IMG/VR virus record: IMGVR_UViG_3300036791_001355
Span: 1-64,000 of that record
DNA: 64,000 nt
From: a virus
Direction: 5' to 3' (one strand)
The stretch's first letter is position 1. The number at the start of each line of letters is the position of its first letter. Shown one piece after another: positions 7,601 to 14,178 of this stretch. The position numbers and the translations under genes are program-made. The notes beneath the pieces were generated by a model that had not been told where the DNA came from, made no database searches, and worked only from the letters and a program-made list of their open reading frames with translations.

Positions 7601-9228
7601 AGTCCGGCCCGCTTGGCGATATCGTACTTGCGGGCAATCAGCTTGGCGGCCAGATCGGCCCGCTGCTCCGCCGTGCCCGGCCCCTGGCTCTCCACCAGTT
7701 CGCGGATGGTGTCATCGGGCACCGCCACCACCTTCTTGGCGGACTCGCGCAGCTGCTCCTGGCTCATCGAGCCGTAGATGGCGTGCGCCTGGGTGTTGCT
7801 CGGGCTGCGCAGGCTCTCCCATTCGCCCGCCTCTTTACCGAAGGCGTTGCCCTTGGGACCGCCCTGGGCGCGGAAGATCATCGCCCCGCCCGCGTCCAAG
7901 GTGGTCATGTCGCCGTCAACGAGGCCCTGGTTGTCGTATTCCAGCCCGGCCGCGTCCCAGTTGGCCAGCCACGCATGGGTGGCAAAGTTCTCCTGCGCCG
8001 CCTGCTTCTGCTCGGCGCTGTGGCGGTTGATGTTCTTGACGCCCTCTTTCCACTTGGTGGCGGTGCCGAGCTTGCCGTCGCCGATGTCGATGGGCTCGGC
8101 CGACAGGATCGGCGAGCCCGCCGCCTCGTACAGGCGCGAGGCGAGAAGCTCGTTCTTGGCGTGGGCTAACGACTTGGAATACTTGACATAGTATTTCTGG
8201 CCTTCCGGCGAGGTGAAGCGCCCGCCGGGATTGCTGCCCAGCTGCCCGCCGGTCTTGGTCATGCCCGCCAGCGCCAGTTGCCCGCCCGGCTTCCCGGGAG
8301 CAGCCTGCGCGACCTTCTCCTCCTTGGGCGGGTGGTCGCTCGGAGTCTCGCTCCCGGGCTTGAGAAACTTGGTGACCATCTTGCGGTCAACCGGGGCGTT
8401 GAGGTGGTCCTCCAGTTCCTCGACCGGCGCCAGGGTAACGCTGGAGGCCTCCTCGCCGTGATCCTCGGGCGTGCCGCCCACCCGGCGAGCGAAGTAGTAG
8501 CGGGCGTTGCTGGTGGAGCGCTCGACATCGCCGGCAAAGCCGGTCAGTTCCACCTTCAGCCCGGTTTCCTCGTAGGCCTCCTTGATGGCGGTGGCCCTGA
8601 GCGACAGGCCAGGGTCTTGGGTGCCCTTGGGGAAGGTCGCCTTGTAGCCGCCAAAACCCCGCTTGGGATGCATCACCCAGACGCTGCCGTCGGGCTCCTT
8701 GATGATCACCCCGGCGCCCTGCGCGAAGCCCTCGGGCAGGGGCGGTGGGGGTGGGGCCTCGATCTTGGGGCCGCTGTCGGCCAGCTTCTGCCAGCCACCC
8801 CGGGTCTGCGGCGGTGTCCACGAGGCAAAGGCGACGCCATGCAGAGCCTTGGGCGCGGCACTACCCTTCTTGCCGAAGGTCTGCGACTTCTTGGCAGCCT
8901 TGGGTGCCTCCGGTGCGGCGCCCCCGCCACCAGCGCCTGCGGTGAACTTGCCGCCCTCGTTGCGCGGATGCTCGGCTTCCTTGAAGTCGGAGTCCCCACG
9001 CACCGTCTTCGGTGCGTCTTGCCGCCCCGGCAGCAGGTTGAAGCGCCGGGCCTGGATCAGGTAGTCGATCTGGCGCGAGATGTCGGCCAGCGACTGGGCG
9101 ATATCCTCCAGGCCTGCCTCGTCCCCACGCACCGTCTTCGGTGCGTCCTTGCGCGCGCCATGGCGTACCTGCGGTTCCAGAAAGCGGGCGACGGCGTCAC
9201 GCCATGCCCAGGGAGCGCCGTCGTCCAT
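4657..9228 (-). CDS. Giant polyvalent protein: Nudix, kinase-like, helical repeats, ADP-ribosyltransferase
   Basis: 1,523 residues. In order: an N-terminal segment; a Nudix-like domain about 165-290 whose box (FPKGTQDPGLSL, KEAYEETGL) lacks the usual first Glu; a HipA-like kinase-type domain about 335-545 with Lys349, the loop NWDAAGLEYDNQG (423-435) and LDAGG (444-448); eight or nine degenerate helical repeats of 50-60 residues about 610-1270; a Pro/Ala linker; and an ADP-ribosyltransferase domain about 1350-1523 with Arg1423 (LVRGEH), the FTSAS motif (1453) and Glu1493-x-Glu1495. This fits the polyvalent protein class described in phages and conjugative elements, whose enzymatic parts are thought to be delivered with the DNA to act on the host. 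Its place in the head operon agrees. Targets are unknown. Confidence 0.85.
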   Translation of the reverse strand: MDDGAPWAWRDAVARFLEPQVRHGARKDAPKTVRGDEAGLEDIAQSLADISRQIDYLIQARRFNLLPGRQDAPKTVRGDSDFKEAEHPRNEGGKFTAGAGGGGAAPEAPKAAKKSQTFGKKGSAAPKALHGVAFASWTPPQTRGGWQKLADSGPKIEAPPPPPLPEGFAQGAGVIIKEPDGSVWVMHPKRGFGGYKATFPKGTQDPGLSLRATAIKEAYEETGLKVELTGFAGDVERSTSNARYYFARRVGGTPEDHGEEASSVTLAPVEELEDHLNAPVDRKMVTKFLKPGSETPSDHPPKEEKVAQAAPGKPGGQLALAGMTKTGGQLGSNPGGRFTSPEGQKYYVKYSKSLAHAKNELLASRLYEAAGSPILSAEPIDIGDGKLGTATKWKEGVKNINRHSAEQKQAAQENFATHAWLANWDAAGLEYDNQGLVDGDMTTLDAGGAMIFRAQGGPKGNAFGKEAGEWESLRSPSNTQAHAIYGSMSQEQLRESAKKVVAVPDDTIRELVESQGPGTAEQRADLAAKLIARKYDIAKRAGLSEAKKDAWTAEQAHKDFIRRADAWSEADHPRVPAGAEGGGQFTSGGGGGGKVTPSSSPALGAASATKKIVGVVEKALEKGEALSNQELNQLADAVKAYSATKSSSSWANYANVLLADIENQLGLGAGSLGKATFTKWKPKKKEKGGAPEAAPPSAAEMEAMAAEAEAPPEEPEAKEAGGIFGAGPDVTFAKAVTQQVDHLPSAEKKVAYLEGLLKKPLGSANTQFVEGKLAELKGEKGAPVVPDPPGLVGGSVIGKSIKGLAEHPSMTVEGKINAINTYVDMQVAKGTLNKASPTWDYSQTVIAALEAQQGAKPKEVAQAAPEKKTYGESEISDVVSGDLPVEQQLAWLKDAIAQGLVDPSAKTYAEDWLSVLEMAAGEKKKPAKAASEEAEPAGPELPDPLNQSYGQQDLLGYAVNPWTTTTEKIAALKKLGTEMTDPSNKEYAAQLLLAVSGVPKPQGATQKELYESATFGQWKLETKVKQLKHDIAHATDAADKAYGEKLLAAISDAPTQAAEQATAATLPQLPVPGSSVQKNMLQVATSDAPLASKIKTLEQYAQAWPTAGKEYGAKLIEALKGEKKPADTKPQSKAQEDDTAAGMIPNYVKAQMSLGEKLKFVSTMAKEAGPKAKATATKSLGELMNTMTEPAEKHAVAVAIADIEGKPPPVLGPQPHASSKGQQAVYAAATSDKPDAEKITAIEAVLDNPKLTGSFTKSFGEEWIAALKGEAPPSAAKPAAPAPKPAGPKPGTLAAKAKAAAPKTAKHGSLTAPANAQVLQARDSPDLHYALKTEAEAANPASTSSQESYDIVPSLQPGFWQKVSHSKDAEAIQSYGGGGYKKINGVQRGHESATPEALGKIDAMRALFRDPDVAITQDINLVRGEHMDDDQIKAIRQALGKGVGTYHYMRTGFTSASIGPKPGYKEHENVWWHFAVKKGQKVLGIAGQVGHHEREVILPHGVSTEVYEIYHDGTRTHIKALVG
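8334..8356. repeat. TCGCTC dispersed element, in frame inside the polyvalent gene
   Basis: A 23-base copy of the dispersed element lies in the linker between the Nudix and kinase-like domains and is translated as part of PGSETPSDHPP. It marks a tolerated insertion in an unstructured linker. Confidence 0.55.
8998..9017. repeat. ACGCACCG hairpin, copy 1, inside the polyvalent gene
   Basis: Perfect inverted repeat ACGCACCG-TCTT-CGGTGCGT in coding sequence. The surrounding 27 bases are identical to copy 2, and both are translated as DAPKTVRGD. Confidence 0.65.
9127..9146. repeat. ACGCACCG hairpin, copy 2, inside the polyvalent gene
   Basis: Second copy, 129 bases from copy 1 and in the same reading frame, so the protein carries DAPKTVRGD at residues 28-36 and 71-79. 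Confidence 0.65.
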
Positions 9229-9243
9229 TGAGGCCTCCCCTCA

Positions 9244-9260
9244 GACGCGACTTCGCGTCG
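9244..9260. repeat. GACGCG hairpin before the polyvalent gene
   Basis: GACGCG-ACTT-CGCGTC lies 16 bases upstream of the polyvalent ATG, next to GGGGAGG. It has the same arrangement as before the capsid, cement and scaffold genes. Confidence 0.55.
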
Positions 9261-9265
9261 TCCAT

Positions 9266-9309
9266 GGCAAATCCAGAAAATTGCCCGAATCGCTCGGCCT
9301 GCGTTATCC
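9266..9309 (+). promoter_or_regulatory. Candidate promoter with GGCAA...TTGCC dyad
   Basis: TTGCCC at 9281-9286 and TTATCC at 9304-9309 are separated by 17 bases. A GGCAA arm at 9266 pairs with the TTGCC of the -35 box, as in the leader cassettes at 24.2, 26.8 and 36.9 kb. It points to the 9355 gene. The 5' region then carries a GGTC...GACC hairpin (9318-9338) and CACACATGGGGGAC before the ATG, similar to the leader ends of those cassettes. Confidence 0.5.
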
Positions 9310-9317
9310 TCATGCCC

Positions 9318-9338
9318 GGTCCCGCAAGGTGCGTGACC
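9318..9338. repeat. GGTC...GACC hairpin in the leader of the 9355 gene
   Basis: A 21-base imperfect palindrome closely matching the perfect one at 16214-16234. It lies between the promoter and the start codon, so it would form in the 5' leader RNA. Confidence 0.5.
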
Positions 9339-9354
9339 ACACATGGGGGACGCC

Positions 9355-9690
9355 ATGAACGACCATCCTGACCTGTTCGCCCTGTTCGACCTGCCCGCCG
9401 GCATCGCCCGCCGCGACGAAGGCATGGCGCGGGTTGCCGACCACAACCCGAACTGGACTGCCGAGGCGCTGCGCATCATCGCCACCCTGCCGCGCGGCTG
9501 GACCGGCCTGCCGGAAGACTGGCGCCCGATGGTCGAGGCCCGCATCGGCCCGCCCACCAGTTCCTTTGCCTATGGCCCGCTGACCAAGACCGCCAGACAG
9601 ATCGGCCTCGTCCGCCTGACCGGGCGCCGCCTGCCGATGCGCCGCCGCACCTCCAATGGCCGCATGACCGACGAATACGAGCGCCTCTAG
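9355..9690 (+). CDS. Hypothetical protein in a plus-strand cassette
   Basis: 111 residues, unknown function. An ATG at 9343 is in frame, but 9355 has GGGGGA at good spacing. The N-terminal half is acidic and the C-terminal half very basic (RRLPMRRRTSNGRM), suggesting nucleic-acid contact. It is transcribed against the flanking head genes, has its own promoter, and its stop overlaps the stop of the gpF-like gene. Confidence 0.65.
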   Translation: MNDHPDLFALFDLPAGIARRDEGMARVADHNPNWTAEALRIIATLPRGWTGLPEDWRPMVEARIGPPTSSFAYGPLTKTARQIGLVRLTGRRLPMRRRTSNGRMTDEYERL

Positions 9691-11318
9691 GCCTTGGCGC
9701 GTACCAGGGTCAGGGCGTCGTTGCCCGCCGCCGTCAGCATGCTCTCGGGCAACTCACGCAGGTGATAGAGGTAGGTATAATAACACCTACAGTTGTGCGT
9801 AACGATTCCATTGGCTATATACCAGCCGCTACTGGTCTGTAGATTGAACACATGCCCCGTCCAGCGCCGCTGATCGACCTTGATGATGCGCGTCACGCGT
9901 ACGAAGCGGGAGAGAGCATTCTCTCGCTGTCCCGTCGGCTGGGAGCGTCGTGCCGATATCTCACTTACAGCCTGGAACAGGCTGGCGTCACGCTCCGCAA
10001 CGGCAGTGAGGCCAGCGTATTGCGGATGGCCCGCGCAGGTGCCGAGGGCCGCGCCAAGCTGATCGCCGCCGCCCATGCCGCCCGTCGCGGCAGTAAGGCG
10101 TCCGAAGTCGAACTGATCCGCCGCGCCAGCCGCAAGCCCCGCCTGCACGGGTTCGGTGAAGACCACGTGCTCACCGCGCTGCATGCCGTCGGCATTGCCG
10201 CCGAAGCGCAGCGGCCGGTCGGTCCATACAACGTCGATATCGCTTTCGCTGCCGTCGCCGTGGAACTGCTTACGCTGCCCACCGCGCACCTCCGTGACCC
10301 CAAGTTCGAACAGCGCGCCGAATATTTGCGCAATGTTGGTTACTGTGTGGTCTTGGTGACTTTCAGATGGAGATACCCGGATGATCTCACCGGCAACCTC
10401 GATGAGGTCATCGCCTTCTTGCAAGGCGCCAATAGCGACCCAGCCGTCAGGCGTCAGGACTGGATGATTCGGTGTGGCGCGCAGCGTTTTGCCCGTGGCC
10501 GTAATCACCTTGGTCAGCTGACCGCTGTACCAACGCCGGTACGCTACTTCCACACCGTCAGCGAATGGAATCTGCGTCGTGCCGGGTAAGCAGTACACTT
10601 CCTCGCCCGGCTGCGTGATCTGGTCGGTGTAGCCGGCCCGCCCGGCCTTCATCAGGCGCTGCTGCAAGGCCCAGTTGCCCCGGATGGCATAGACCCAGTC
10701 GGCGCCCTTGTAGCGGGCGTCGCGGTCGCGGTGATCGGGCCGGAAATCGTAGTGCACCTGCCTGAAGTGACTGCGCCACAGGGCGGCGATGGCGCCGCCG
10801 TCGGTGGCCAGGATGCTGTTGATCGCCGACACCAGCTTGTGGCCCTGGTCGATCAGCACCCGCCGCTCGCGGAAACTCTGCCCGGCCAGTTCCTTGCGCA
10901 CGTCGTTCTTGGTCTCGACCTTGTCGACCTTGGCGCCGCCGACCGGGATCGAGGTGGCCCAGCCCTGAAAGCGCCGCAGCGTGTCGGCGATGGTCTGCTG
11001 GCGGTTCAGCTTGATGAGGTTGGCCGAGGCCAGGATGCGCCGGTCTAGCTCGGCCCGCAGCTTCGGCTTGACCAGTTCCAGGGTGAAGCGAGAGACGCCC
11101 GGGTGGTGGCGCAGGATCAGGCCCCGGTTGATCAGCCGCTCATAGGTGCCCGCCAACACCCGGCGCAGCTGCTCGTCCAGCACCGCCTCGGAGACCATCT
11201 GCTCCAGCGCCGACTGGCGGATGGTCTCGACCCAGTATTGCAACCGCTCCTCGCTGTCGTAGCCGTGCTCGGCGAGATCGGCGACGGCGGCCGAGACGGT
11301 TTCGAAGAACGTCGCCAT
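9687..11318 (-). CDS. gpF-like head morphogenesis protein interrupted by an intein
   Basis: 543 codons. Residues 1-242 plus 510-543 form a 276-residue protein of the Mu gpF-like head morphogenesis / minor head family, which acts at the portal vertex; the conserved C-terminal element CRCYYTYLYHLREL is present. Between Tyr242 and Cys510 lies a 267-residue intein starting with Cys243 and ending His508-Asn509, so splicing would rebuild EEVY-CRCYY. The ATG at 11318 lies just beyond the stop of the 80-residue gene upstream. Gene order (portal, gpF-like, polyvalent, DUF2213) is typical. The protein needs splicing to restore its conserved end. Confidence 0.88.
   Translation of the reverse strand: MATFFETVSAAVADLAEHGYDSEERLQYWVETIRQSALEQMVSEAVLDEQLRRVLAGTYERLINRGLILRHHPGVSRFTLELVKPKLRAELDRRILASANLIKLNRQQTIADTLRRFQGWATSIPVGGAKVDKVETKNDVRKELAGQSFRERRVLIDQGHKLVSAINSILATDGGAIAALWRSHFRQVHYDFRPDHRDRDARYKGADWVYAIRGNWALQQRLMKAGRAGYTDQITQPGEEVYCLPGTTQIPFADGVEVAYRRWYSGQLTKVITATGKTLRATPNHPVLTPDGWVAIGALQEGDDLIEVAGEIIRVSPSESHQDHTVTNIAQIFGALFELGVTEVRGGQRKQFHGDGSESDIDVVWTDRPLRFGGNADGMQRGEHVVFTEPVQAGLAAGAADQFDFGRLTAATGGMGGGDQLGAALGTCAGHPQYAGLTAVAERDASLFQAVSEISARRSQPTGQRENALSRFVRVTRIIKVDQRRWTGHVFNLQTSSGWYIANGIVTHNCRCYYTYLYHLRELPESMLTAAGNDALTLVRAKA
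9792..10592 (-). mobile_element. Intein (267 residues) without an in-frame endonuclease
   Basis: Splicing features are complete: Cys1 (CLPGTTQI), the block B TxxH as Thr282-Pro-Asn-His285, the C-terminal block VFNLQTSSGWYIANGIVTHN, penultimate His, terminal Asn and Cys at +1 of the extein. Residues between the blocks (about 313-470) contain no LAGLIDADG or HNH motif. Instead the opposite strand encodes a free-standing EDxHD endonuclease covering residues 244-489. The insertion point lies in the most conserved part of the host protein, as is usual for inteins. Confidence 0.93.
9852..10589 (+). CDS. EDxHD / Vsr-like homing endonuclease encoded antisense within the intein
   Basis: 245 residues. 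The N-terminal half holds a helix-turn-helix-like region (AYEAGESILSLSRRLG, then EQAGVTLRNGSEAS). The C-terminal half matches the EDxHD homing-endonuclease family, relatives of Vsr and I-Bth0305I: Glu103, then QRPVGPYNVDIAFAAVAVEL with Asp129 and Glu138, then His146 and Asp149, and RAEYLRNVGYCVVLV. These enzymes cut DNA to spread their host element. The TAA stop is at 10587-10589 and the intein Cys1 codon at 10590-10592, so the gene lies wholly within the intein. Each codon is the exact reverse complement of an intein codon. No strong ribosome site precedes the ATG; an upstream stop at 9840 limits other starts. Confidence 0.85.
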   Translation: MPRPAPLIDLDDARHAYEAGESILSLSRRLGASCRYLTYSLEQAGVTLRNGSEASVLRMARAGAEGRAKLIAAAHAARRGSKASEVELIRRASRKPRLHGFGEDHVLTALHAVGIAAEAQRPVGPYNVDIAFAAVAVELLTLPTAHLRDPKFEQRAEYLRNVGYCVVLVTFRWRYPDDLTGNLDEVIAFLQGANSDPAVRRQDWMIRCGAQRFARGRNHLGQLTAVPTPVRYFHTVSEWNLRRAG

Positions 11319-11319
11319 G

Positions 11320-11562
11320 TCAGGGCGACTTGTCTCGCTTGGTGTCCTTCACCCACCAGCCATTGACGGCCCCACCGCCGCCCTCGTCAGCGAAGTTCTC
11401 CCGGCGGTAGTCGAGCAGGCCCTGGGCGCTGAGACGGTGCAGCTTGGCCCGCGCGGCGCGGGTGTTCCAGCCGAACCGGCGCGCCACCGAGACGGTGGTG
11501 ACCGGGCCGGCGCGGCGGACGAACTCCAGCAGGCTCTCGGTCCAGGCTGGATTGGCGCGCAT
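11320..11562 (-). CDS. Small winged-helix-like protein
   Basis: 80 residues. The N-terminal two thirds (LLEFVRRAGPVTTVSVARRF, then TRAARAKLHRLSAQGLLDYR) read as a winged helix-turn-helix with a strand-like wing, the layout of small DNA-binding proteins. It ends one base before the gpF-like ATG and follows the 82-residue gene, so it is in the head operon. It may regulate or assist packaging; the function is unknown. Confidence 0.6.
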   Translation of the reverse strand: MRANPAWTESLLEFVRRAGPVTTVSVARRFGWNTRAARAKLHRLSAQGLLDYRRENFADEGGGGAVNGWWVKDTKRDKSP

Positions 11563-11565
11563 GCC

Positions 11566-11814
11566 TTAGTGGACCTGCACCACGCGCCACGCCATGCCAT
11601 TCTTCTTGAGGATGTTGTCCAGCATCCTCATGGCCTCATCGGGCTGTGTCTCCACCAGCGTACCCATCAGCGTGATGCCAATAGCGAAGCACGCCCGGTT
11701 GACGGTGTGCTCGCCCTCGCAGCGCGTTTCGACATAGGTCCGCGTGGCGTCGGCGCAGTAGGTGATCATCCGCTCCATTTGCTCGCTCGCCTCGGCAAAC
11801 TCGTCCGGGGTCAT
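11566..11814 (-). CDS. Hypothetical 82-residue protein
   Basis: An acidic, helical-looking protein with three Cys residues and no recognised family. A GGAGG ribosome site precedes the ATG. It is the first minus-strand gene downstream of the plus-strand island at 12.2-14.5 kb, so it may need its own promoter within 11815-12000. Confidence 0.55.
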   Translation of the reverse strand: MTPDEFAEASEQMERMITYCADATRTYVETRCEGEHTVNRACFAIGITLMGTLVETQPDEAMRMLDNILKKNGMAWRVVQVH

Positions 11815-12176
11815 GGCCAGCCTCCCATCAGCGTCCTTGGCCCGCTACGCCCGGTGCACGGCAGCTGCCATGCCTGCCGACACGGGGGACACAGGGCTAT
11901 GTGTGTCGCCGCGAACGCTGATGGAAGCTCGTACGGAATGCCAGTGCCTGCCATCCAGTGCCAATGGGGTGTTACGCTCCTATGAACTAGGTGCTAGGTG
12001 GGTGGGCGTATCGCGCGTAACACAGCTGCCATCCAGTACCAGTGCGCCACCATGCGCCGGCATACCGCCAAAAATAATCTTGACTTCGGAAAAGTCACAC
12101 TCGTAGCGTCGTTTCGTCCGACACACTGTGTGCGAGACGTTTGCCGAAACTGTTCGGCAAAAAAGGATACGACGCG
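11815..12176. promoter_or_regulatory. 362-base intergenic control region with repeats and dyads
   Basis: No convincing gene is seen. The region holds a direct repeat (CTGCCATCCAGT at 11948 and 12026), a possible plus-strand promoter TTGACT (12075) with a weak -10, a GACTT...AAGTC dyad overlapping that -35, and two palindromes: CACAC-T-GTGTG (12122-12132) and TTTGCCGAA-ACTG-TTCGGCAAA (12140-12161). The second ends 15 bases before the ParB-like ATG. They could be operator sites or a 5' leader hairpin. Confidence 0.5.
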
Positions 12177-13196
12177 ATGGCAAAAACAAATCGCAGCCCG
12201 CAAGCGACAATACCGCTGATTTCGCAGGGCGAACAGATGGTCGCGGCCATCCAGAATACCGCGAAAACCGCCACCCCCGAAGATCATGCTTTGCTTGCTG
12301 ACTTGCAGGCAAAATCCCGCAATCATGGCACTGCAGACACTTACGGGATGGAATTGGTTACTGCCACTCCCGGCTTTTGCGCATTGCTATTTCTCGATCA
12401 GGACCACAACCGCCCCTGGGACCCCAACTGGTCCAACGAAATCGGCCACCTGATGCGCAATGGAAAGTGGAAGCCAAACACCGATTCCTACGCGCTCTAC
12501 GGCGATGACGGAAAGCTCGGCAACGGCCAACATCGCACTGCTGCCCAGGCAGTTACCGGCTTCACATTCAAGGTTCCGTTCTTCCTGGGATTAAAGAAAG
12601 CCGACATCGGCGCAATCGACTGCGGCAAGCCGCGCACCGGAGTTGATCTCGCTGCCCTGTCCGGTATCAGCCGGGCCAAAGAAAAGGCAGGTATCCTCGC
12701 GGGCGTCTGGGGATGCCTTCAGGCTGCTGGGGAACTGGTCCGGCAGTATCGCTCACCGGACGATATCGCCATCGAAATCCAGCAGCACGACAAGATGCTC
12801 GCGCGCTCGTTGGAGATTGGTTACGTCTCTGTTGAGCATGCCACGACTCCGGTCCTGCCTCCCACGTTAGCGGCAAAACTGGCTGGGCTGCTCCTCTTCA
12901 AAGGCTGGCCGGAACGCCGCATGATCGACCGGCTGGACGAACTCCAGTGCGCTGATTTTGCTTCTGACAAAGCCCCGCTCGCAGTGGCCCGGCAGTACAT
13001 CGCCTCGAACCGCAAGCCGGACGACACGCTCACGCCGCAGAAAGAACTGGCGGTGGCAGTGAAGGGATTCGTGCTCGCTGAGCAGGGTGCCGTCACCGCC
13101 AAGAAGGCCGAGCTGACCGTGGCCCGCCAGAGATTCCCGGACGCCTCCTATCCTGGCGTGGTACCGGCCGCTCCGACTGTCCAAGCCGCAGACTGA
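12177..13196 (+). CDS. ParB/sulfiredoxin-fold-like protein
   Basis: 339 residues. The pattern MRNGKWKPNTDSYALYG then GKLGNGQHRTAAQAV (GNGQHR at 115-120) and AIDCGKPRTGVD matches phage and plasmid proteins of the ParB-like nuclease fold that carry a GQHR signature. Such proteins bind nucleotides or DNA; the substrate here is unknown. An in-frame ATG lies at 12141, but 12177 is chosen because AAGGA lies at good spacing and the earlier ATG is inside a palindrome. It leads a plus-strand trio and uses less GC-biased codons than the head genes, which suggests a later acquisition. Confidence 0.7.
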   Translation: MAKTNRSPQATIPLISQGEQMVAAIQNTAKTATPEDHALLADLQAKSRNHGTADTYGMELVTATPGFCALLFLDQDHNRPWDPNWSNEIGHLMRNGKWKPNTDSYALYGDDGKLGNGQHRTAAQAVTGFTFKVPFFLGLKKADIGAIDCGKPRTGVDLAALSGISRAKEKAGILAGVWGCLQAAGELVRQYRSPDDIAIEIQQHDKMLARSLEIGYVSVEHATTPVLPPTLAAKLAGLLLFKGWPERRMIDRLDELQCADFASDKAPLAVARQYIASNRKPDDTLTPQKELAVAVKGFVLAEQGAVTAKKAELTVARQRFPDASYPGVVPAAPTVQAAD

Positions 13197-13212
13197 TCCC
13201 GTTCGTGGATAT

Positions 13213-13242
13213 GGGCCGTCCATGTCGCATTGATGGCGGCCC
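13213..13242 (+). promoter_or_regulatory. Stable hairpin in the gap before the 13273 gene
   Basis: GGGCCG and CCAT pair with ATGG and CGGCCC, leaving one bulged T and a nine-base loop. It ends about 30 bases before the next ATG, in a 76-base gap. It may separate expression of the two genes; no T-run follows, so termination is not implied. Confidence 0.45.
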
Positions 13243-13272
13243 GGTCTGTGTCTTCGCGATGCGGGGGGGATC

Positions 13273-14178
13273 ATGCTCAACGTGGTAACGGAAGACGCGC
13301 GCTCCGAGGAAATCTCGTGGCGTTTGCTGCAATACGAACTGGCCGAGATCGAGCGAAACTATAGCGAGGCCCTGGAGCACTGGGTTCGGGTCGGTCACTA
13401 CCTGCTGGATTTGCAAAGCAAGTATCCGCCGCACGGCGGCCAGTTCGGCCAAGCCTGCGCTCGACACGAGATAACCCTGACCGTCCAGCAACGGTCAGCG
13501 ATGTGGTGGACGACGCTGGAAGACGATCAGCGGGCCACGCTGCGGGAGGAATCACCGGAGGCGCTGGAACCGGAGAGTCTGCAAAAGGCTTGCCGTAAAT
13601 ACCATCCGGCATGGGCGAAGCGCAGCGAATCCTCAGTCTTCGGACGGTCCGAAGACTCAAAAACCAAACGCAAACGAGGGAAGAAGCCGATTCTCAAAGT
13701 CGCGGGAACCGAAGCCGATGAGGCAGAGCCGAAGCCCGAGAAACTGCCGCCGCGCCCCAAACCAACCGCACGCACGCCGAGTCAGTTGCGAGCGCAGCAA
13801 TACAAAACCACGCCGCCGCAGCCACTACAACCGAAAGAGCAGTCTATCATCTGGTATGGCGTCCAGCTCTGGCCACCGGACCCGGCCAATGCACTGATGC
13901 ACGGGGTCTACGACTATCGCCAGTGGTTTTGCGCCATCCGCGATTTCCGCAGCGTCACTGACCTGTTCGCCGACCGCTCCCCCCACAGCATCGCGCAAAA
14001 CATGCGAACGCGGTGCAAGAAGTTCAAACTGATGTTCGCCGACGGATACTCTACCGACAAAGCCGAGGCACTGCGCGATTTGGTCGGCTGTCTCGACACC
14101 CTGACAACGCTGATGGCAGTTAATCCCGAAGGCGAATGCCAAATTCCGGCTGACATCGTCCTGTTCAAGGGAACCTGA
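13273..14178 (+). CDS. Hypothetical protein, N-terminus DUF3102-like
   Basis: 301 residues. The N-terminal region (ALEHWVRVGHYLLDLQSKYP, HGGQFGQACARHEI) resembles DUF3102 phage proteins, which are probably DNA-associated. A basic, Pro-rich linker follows (about 125-195), then a conserved-looking C-terminal domain with many aromatic residues. A G-rich ribosome site precedes the ATG. It follows the ParB-like gene in the same cassette. The function is unknown. Confidence 0.6.
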   Translation: MLNVVTEDARSEEISWRLLQYELAEIERNYSEALEHWVRVGHYLLDLQSKYPPHGGQFGQACARHEITLTVQQRSAMWWTTLEDDQRATLREESPEALEPESLQKACRKYHPAWAKRSESSVFGRSEDSKTKRKRGKKPILKVAGTEADEAEPKPEKLPPRPKPTARTPSQLRAQQYKTTPPQPLQPKEQSIIWYGVQLWPPDPANALMHGVYDYRQWFCAIRDFRSVTDLFADRSPHSIAQNMRTRCKKFKLMFADGYSTDKAEALRDLVGCLDTLTTLMAVNPEGECQIPADIVLFKGT

